This document shows, one piece after another, positions 59,003 through 64,000 of a stretch of 64,000 bases of DNA (the first letter of the stretch is position 1; every line of letters starts with the position of its first letter). The DNA comes from Paralichthys olivaceus (lineage: Eukaryota; Chordata; Actinopteri; Pleuronectiformes; Paralichthyidae), in NCBI RefSeq assembly GCF_024713975.1, contig NC_091116.1, positions 10,446,986-10,510,985 on the forward strand, in the 5' to 3' direction. The notes under the pieces are model-generated. The model made no database searches, had not been told where the DNA came from, and saw only the letters and a program-made list of their open reading frames with translations. The position numbers and the translations under genes are program-made.

Positions 59003-59345
59003 GTTCAGAGGGCTGCAGTGAAATCAGTCAATCCCTGCCAGTCAGGCTCCGATCTCTAACTTGGTTAAAGGCCTCTAATTTGGCCCCCCGGGGGTCCCTA
59101 ATGTGGGCCCTGTGGGTGTTTCAGAGCAGGGCCCTGTGCAGATTCTGTCTCTGCTCCCTCACACACACACACACACGGTTGCCAATCCCATCAGCTTCAG
59201 TTCCCAATAATCCAAGGATGATGCAGGTAACTAGAAAGATCCTAAATAGACAGACAGACAGACAGACACACACACATCCGACTTATACCAGATGGAAAAT
59301 TGTCAACCAGGATGGCACACTGACGAGACAGATGCTCAGTGAAAG

Positions 59346-59389
<44 letters not shown>

Positions 59390-61230
59390 CCCTCATCAGG
59401 TTTTGCTGACAGCACAAAGTCATGGAAACGGCTCGATTTGGCTTTTCCCTGCACTGCACCATACGGATTATGGTTATGGAGGCTCATTAAAAACATGTAC
59501 TGGGAGATGGATTAGTTATAGCCTGCTGTTGTGGTGGGCGAGCGGCGTTCAAGATCAGTGGGTTTCTGTGTGGTTTGTCAGCGCTCGTGCTGCACTGAAT
59601 AGATCTGCGTGGGACCCGGAGAACTTTCGCTTTCCAACCTGCACCACCATGTGTTTTTTTTTACCCTGGCATCTGTTATGGTGCAGAAACTACCTTGGGT
59701 TGTTGGCTAATTTTAAAAGAAAGCAAATGTGTAGGGAGGGTGAAGATGAAATATGGGGTGGAACGAGAGTGAGAAGAAGTCACACTATGTGGGGGGCAGG
59801 GAGGAGAAAGTGAAAACAAAAGACGGGAAAGAAGAAAAATATGGTTGGGGTCAGTGAACCTGAGGGTGAGGGGTAACAGACAGCAGCCTGGCTGGTGATC
59901 AGGCCCGTCCCGGTGGGAGAGGCGTGAAATAACCTGCACACTGAGCTCTGATTCACGGCCCATCACGCACACGAGGACACACATTCTGTTCTGCTGCACT
60001 CAGGGTCAGACACACACACACATGCAGACACTCCTGGGAACATGCACTAGCTCACACAAGTACAGGCATTGGCCCGAGTACAAAGGAAGCTCAGAGAAAC
60101 ACACACATTCTGTTCTCCTGCATGCATACGGTCACACACACACATACACACACAGTTAATGGACTTTTATTAAAGACATGCATCACACCATGTCACCTAC
60201 TGACCACACAGAAAGCCACACACATATCTGGACCTTCCTTACACACACACACGCACACACTAGGAAAACGGCTGTATCACATTTCAAAGAGCCAACAGTG
60301 GCGAGATGTCAGTGACACACTCCTACTCTGGAGTTTTGACATGAACCCCCCCCCCCCCCCCCCCCCCCAAAAAAGAACTCTCACAGGCCGCTCACACTCC
60401 ACTGACCTCATTTTTTTATCACAACATCCATGACATTTCTCATGAAGGCATCCTCTCTCGCTCAATAGCCTGCGAATGGCCTTTGTGGCCGTGGAAAGGT
60501 CTCCGGCGCCGGCTGACTGACAGGTGTCATCGCCCCACGTAGAGGAACAATTCAGCGGCAGGAGAATCAGGAGCTGACCTTTAGTCTCCTGCTCCGCCCC
60601 ACATCACGGACTCCAAAGTTTCTCTCAAAGGAGCTGCATTTATTACATCCCTGTTATCAGATCTAATGGAAGAGCTCATCTGATGATATTTAGCTTTTTG
60701 TGAGCTGTGAAACTTTTTACTTTTGTTGTATGGTGCAAACTACCAAACCCTCAGATGTCATTTATCATCACAATAAAAAGCTGAAATCCCTCAGTCATCA
60801 GTGGCAGAGGATATTTTGAAGTTTACTGTTCTGGAATTAAATAATAATACCCCATATACGAGTGAAGTGAAAAAAACAAGGTCTCCATGACAACTGTAAG
60901 TAAGTTGACCAAAAACTAGACAAAATTAAAACTTGTTCATGGGATATCTATCTACATGTAGACATTTAGAATTTGTAAGTCTATTCATATATGTAATATA
61001 AGAGGCACTAGATACGTGTGTATGAATGTGTTTGTTTGAGTGACTGATATTCTGAGTCGTAAATATTCATGCCCTAAGGTTTCACAGTAGCTGTGGGTCT
61101 GAGTTCAGCATCGCAAAAGTTATAAATATACACAGTCATGAGTACATATACACAGAGTCATGAGTAAAATAATGTTTTAATGTCCAATCAAAGCACGTAG
61201 CACAAAGCAAATCGTTTTTTAAATACTTTA
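57160..61230. other. Intergenic region downstream of the window's ZP promoter
   Basis: No gene recognised. Holds C homopolymers (58029-58047, 60348-60368), CA/GT runs (58971-59000, 59160-59176, 59349-59387), a CAGA tetranucleotide run (59248-59267) and AT-rich DNA at 57250-57720 and 58440-58690. Confidence 0.7.
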
Positions 61231-61232
61231 AA

Positions 61233-61570
61233 TTAAAGGTACAGTGTGTAGAATTGCAGCTGAACACCCTTAACCTCACCCTCTCCTTCCAAACATGAAA
61301 AAGAATCTCTGGCAGCCTTCAGTTGTCATAAAAACTTAAGGGTTTGTCCAGTCTGGACTTATGTAAAAAACATGGTAGCCCCTGTAGAGAGGACCCCCCT
61401 CCATGTAAATATAAAGTATTCAAATATAAATGGCCTTTTCTAGGGTAAATAAAAATACGATTTGTACAATTTAGATGAAACAAACTAGTGAAAACATCAT
61501 AAAGATTATTCTACATTACATTTCTGCCAATAGTTCCCTTTCACCTAAATCTTACACACTGGACCTTTAA
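61233..61570 (-). mobile_element. TTAA-flanked MITE, copy 5 (complete)
   Basis: Element 61237-61566 (330 bp), with AGGTACAGTGTGTAGAATT at the left and TTACACACTGGACCT at the right, flanked by TTAA at 61233-61236 and 61567-61570. Opposite orientation to the copies at 30-41 kb. Confidence 0.8.
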
Positions 61571-64000
61571 GTGATGTTTTTGTACCCTTCAAACCTGGTT
61601 ACATTTTTGGTTTACTTCTTTGATATCCAGCATGACACCAATTGATATTTATTTCGAGATGACATTATACATGATAGCATGCAGCATATTCACACACGCC
61701 TAAAAGAATAAAATAAGAATTATGCTTCCATTCGACCTTTAGGTTCTTTATTTTTTAATGTGGGAGATGACAGCGGGAAACAAATGATCGGAGCACATTA
61801 ACATACCATACGCTGGGTGCTTTTAACCAGAGTGCTTCTCCATGGTGCCACATGAGTGAACGTGGGTGGCCCCCATTGGGAATCCACCAGTGTTAACAGT
61901 GTTAGTTCCACGCTCCGTTCATGATCTGTTAACCGTCAGTTTTATATCCTGACGGTATTTTTCTCTTTAAAAAACAATTGCAGGCTTCCCTGAGTAGGAA
62001 AAAAGACATAGATGGTGTGTTTGTGCAAAGCTGTCGTCCTCACATGGGCATACAATATGTGCGTGCAGCCACACACACACAATAAAGTCTTATCTCCCTC
62101 CGTCTCCCGAATCTTTCTCCGTTACGCTGCAATTCAAGCCCTTTGTTTAATAAACAATTTGTCAGTGATGCATCGAATGCTTGCTCTGATTTGATTGTCT
62201 GTGAAATGCATGTGGAGTCGGAGGCCTCCCTCCCTCTCCTCCATCTCTCTGTCGGCAGCACCGACGCTGATATTCTACCCTTTCTCTCCCCTGCAGGTGT
62301 GTGTGTGTCCATGCGTCTGCGTGTGCAGGGATGAGGACGGAAGAGCAATCCTTGAGGGTTTGCAATTACATCTAAACGGCATAATTGGACATGATGGATG
62401 GCTGTTGCCTTTCCACAACGTCTCGGCCTCAGCTCCACCGGTGCAACGAGGTTACAGGAGAATGGGAAACGATGAAAGATTTAATACGTCATTCAGCTTC
62501 GCTCCAAAGTGAGTTCCCCTTTTTGAAGTCCCCCCCTCTGGTGACCTCAATAACAGTTTTATTTGGCGACTTTCCTGGGCTGAATAAAGGTTTAAATGAA
62601 ACTGAATATCTACTTTTAAAATATTATTTTATGGTTTAATCTTCTTCCTTTTCCTCAAGAAAAAACTGAGCAAGAATTGGTGCCAAAGCTTAAATGACCC
62701 TTTGCATACTGTAAATTCCTGCTTTCATATTGGTCAATAGGTGGCACTGTGGGACCAGAGGTTCACATCTCAGCAACCAGTCAGGCTGCAGCAGCTCGAA
62801 AGAAGAACCAACCACAAGCACCAGCCTCAGAAGCACAGCCAGGGAGGTATGAGGTACAATGGGAAGCTCGTATGCTTCTTATCCCTGCTCAGTCCTCTTC
62901 AGCACAGGAGACACAATGACAAACAAAGGCCTGGAAGACGCAAAGAAGGATCTAAGGTACGTTTTTAAATGGACAGAATAATTCAGAGATGTCACTTTCT
63001 TGCAATTATCATTTCTTGTCTTCAGTTGCAAGATAAAAATGGTGATTGCAGCGTGCATGGAAGATAATCTATGTGAGAGTGTGTACAGTAGATGTACACA
63101 CACACACGCACTCACACACCCACACGCACATGACTCGTCTGTGCTGTCAACAAGCTGAGGGGTAAATAAAAAGGAGAGGTAGCTTTGTCAGCCATAAGTC
63201 ATAATTACCCAGATGGCCGAGTGTGTGTGTGTCTGTGTGGGACGGAACAAGTGAAAAACTGCAGCTGGTAAACGTGAAGCGAAGATGGGAGGTTGTCAGA
63301 CATTTTCCTCGCAGATGCGACAATGAATGAGGTCAGTCAGGAGCTGTCGCCGCTCCCATTGTCACCAACGAAGAAGACAGGAGCAAGAGATATTCTGGCA
63401 AAGCAGCAGCCCGAGCGCTTCCCTGCTTTCTGTCAAATGAATCTTGAGTGTGCTTGTTCATCTCAGTACTGTGACATCACCAAGCTGGCTTTCCCACGAG
63501 AGCCTCATTACCCACAATCCCAGAGGTTGACGAAGATGTTGTCATCACCTGAAACGGCGCCATTTCTCTTTCTCTCCCTCCCTCTCTCCTTCTCCTCCCC
63601 TGTCTTTCTGCTTCGCTGATCAAGGCAGGCGAAGCTGTCGCTCGGGAGCATCACACAGATGTTCAGTAAGGGAAAAAAACACCCAGACAACTCAAAAATA
63701 GACATGATCCCTGGTAGAAATACACATTTCATGTTTTGGGTGAGGCAGCGGTTGTTGTCACTGCTGATGTGTAACGGAGGAGAGGAGTAAGGAGGAGAGA
63801 GAGTGTGTGTCACACCAGAGTCCGACTCTCATTCTCCTCTGATCAACAGGCCCCTCATGCAGCTGAGCCTTGCTCCTCACGTGCACGACTTGAAATGAGC
63901 CTTGGAGTCGACTCCGTCTGCTTCCTATACCTGCAGGCCCGGCCACTGTTCATCTCAGTGCTCTGATCAGATCAATATTTCTGCAGACATGCTTGTCGTC
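61571..64000. other. Right end of window
   Basis: No gene that I can identify. Open frames around 62195-62512, 62741-62960 and 63293-63619 have no recognisable domain; the last two could hold exons of a gene that extends beyond the window. Confidence 0.6.

Noticed and set aside
63293-63619. Possible 108-aa protein at the right end
   Set aside because: No recognisable domain and low-complexity Ser/Leu/Pro end; may hold an exon but cannot be supported.

Overview
The window is from a teleost fish nuclear genome, most likely a percomorph-type fish. The evidence is vertebrate exon-intron genes with GT-AG splice sites, dense dinucleotide microsatellites, Tc1-like and TTAA-flanked DNA elements, and fish-type SINE/L2 tails. 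There is no bacterial, organellar or plasmid signal.

Four protein-coding genes can be rebuilt exon by exon with continuous reading frames. (1) rap2a, + strand, 600-8934, two exons, 183 aa: a Ras-family small GTPase. (2) mrpl39, + strand, 11092-16385, ten exons, 336 aa: a mitochondrial large-subunit ribosomal protein with a TGS-like domain. (3) jam2, + strand, 19196-28985, ten exons, 286 or 287 aa: a junctional adhesion molecule with two Ig domains. (4) A ZP3-type zona pellucida / egg-envelope glycoprotein, - strand, 52890-57035, eleven exons, 521 aa. The genes are not functionally linked. mrpl39 next to jam2 is an old vertebrate neighbourhood (also on human chromosome 21), but atp5pf and gabpa, which follow jam2 in human, are not seen here.

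Layout: 1-9.8 kb rap2a, with a 7.8 kb intron. 9.8-11 kb is AT-rich and holds a ~230-bp tandem repeat just upstream of mrpl39. 11-16.4 kb is mrpl39. 18.7-29.9 kb is jam2 with a CpG-rich 5' end and a ~0.9 kb 3' UTR. 30-44 kb is a repeat-rich accessory tract. 44.1-44.8 kb is a 39-bp minisatellite. 45-52.8 kb has no recognisable gene. 52.9-57 kb is the ZP gene. 57-64 kb has no recognisable gene.

The 30-44 kb tract is the unusual part. It holds MITE-like elements flanked by TTAA, a solo LTR whose empty site is preserved in a paralogous copy, and a segmental duplication (33.06-35.1 kb and 40.59-41.9 kb) that carries a terminal-exon-like block and poly(A) signal. It also holds a tandem array (36.6-40.3 kb) whose ~1.4-1.7 kb units each contain up to five short blocks bounded by good splice acceptors and donors, plus a Tc1-like fragment. 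I do not recognise a gene there. It could be a spliced non-coding RNA, a fast-evolving gene or a decayed gene family. Calls rest on reading by eye; no database search was run.
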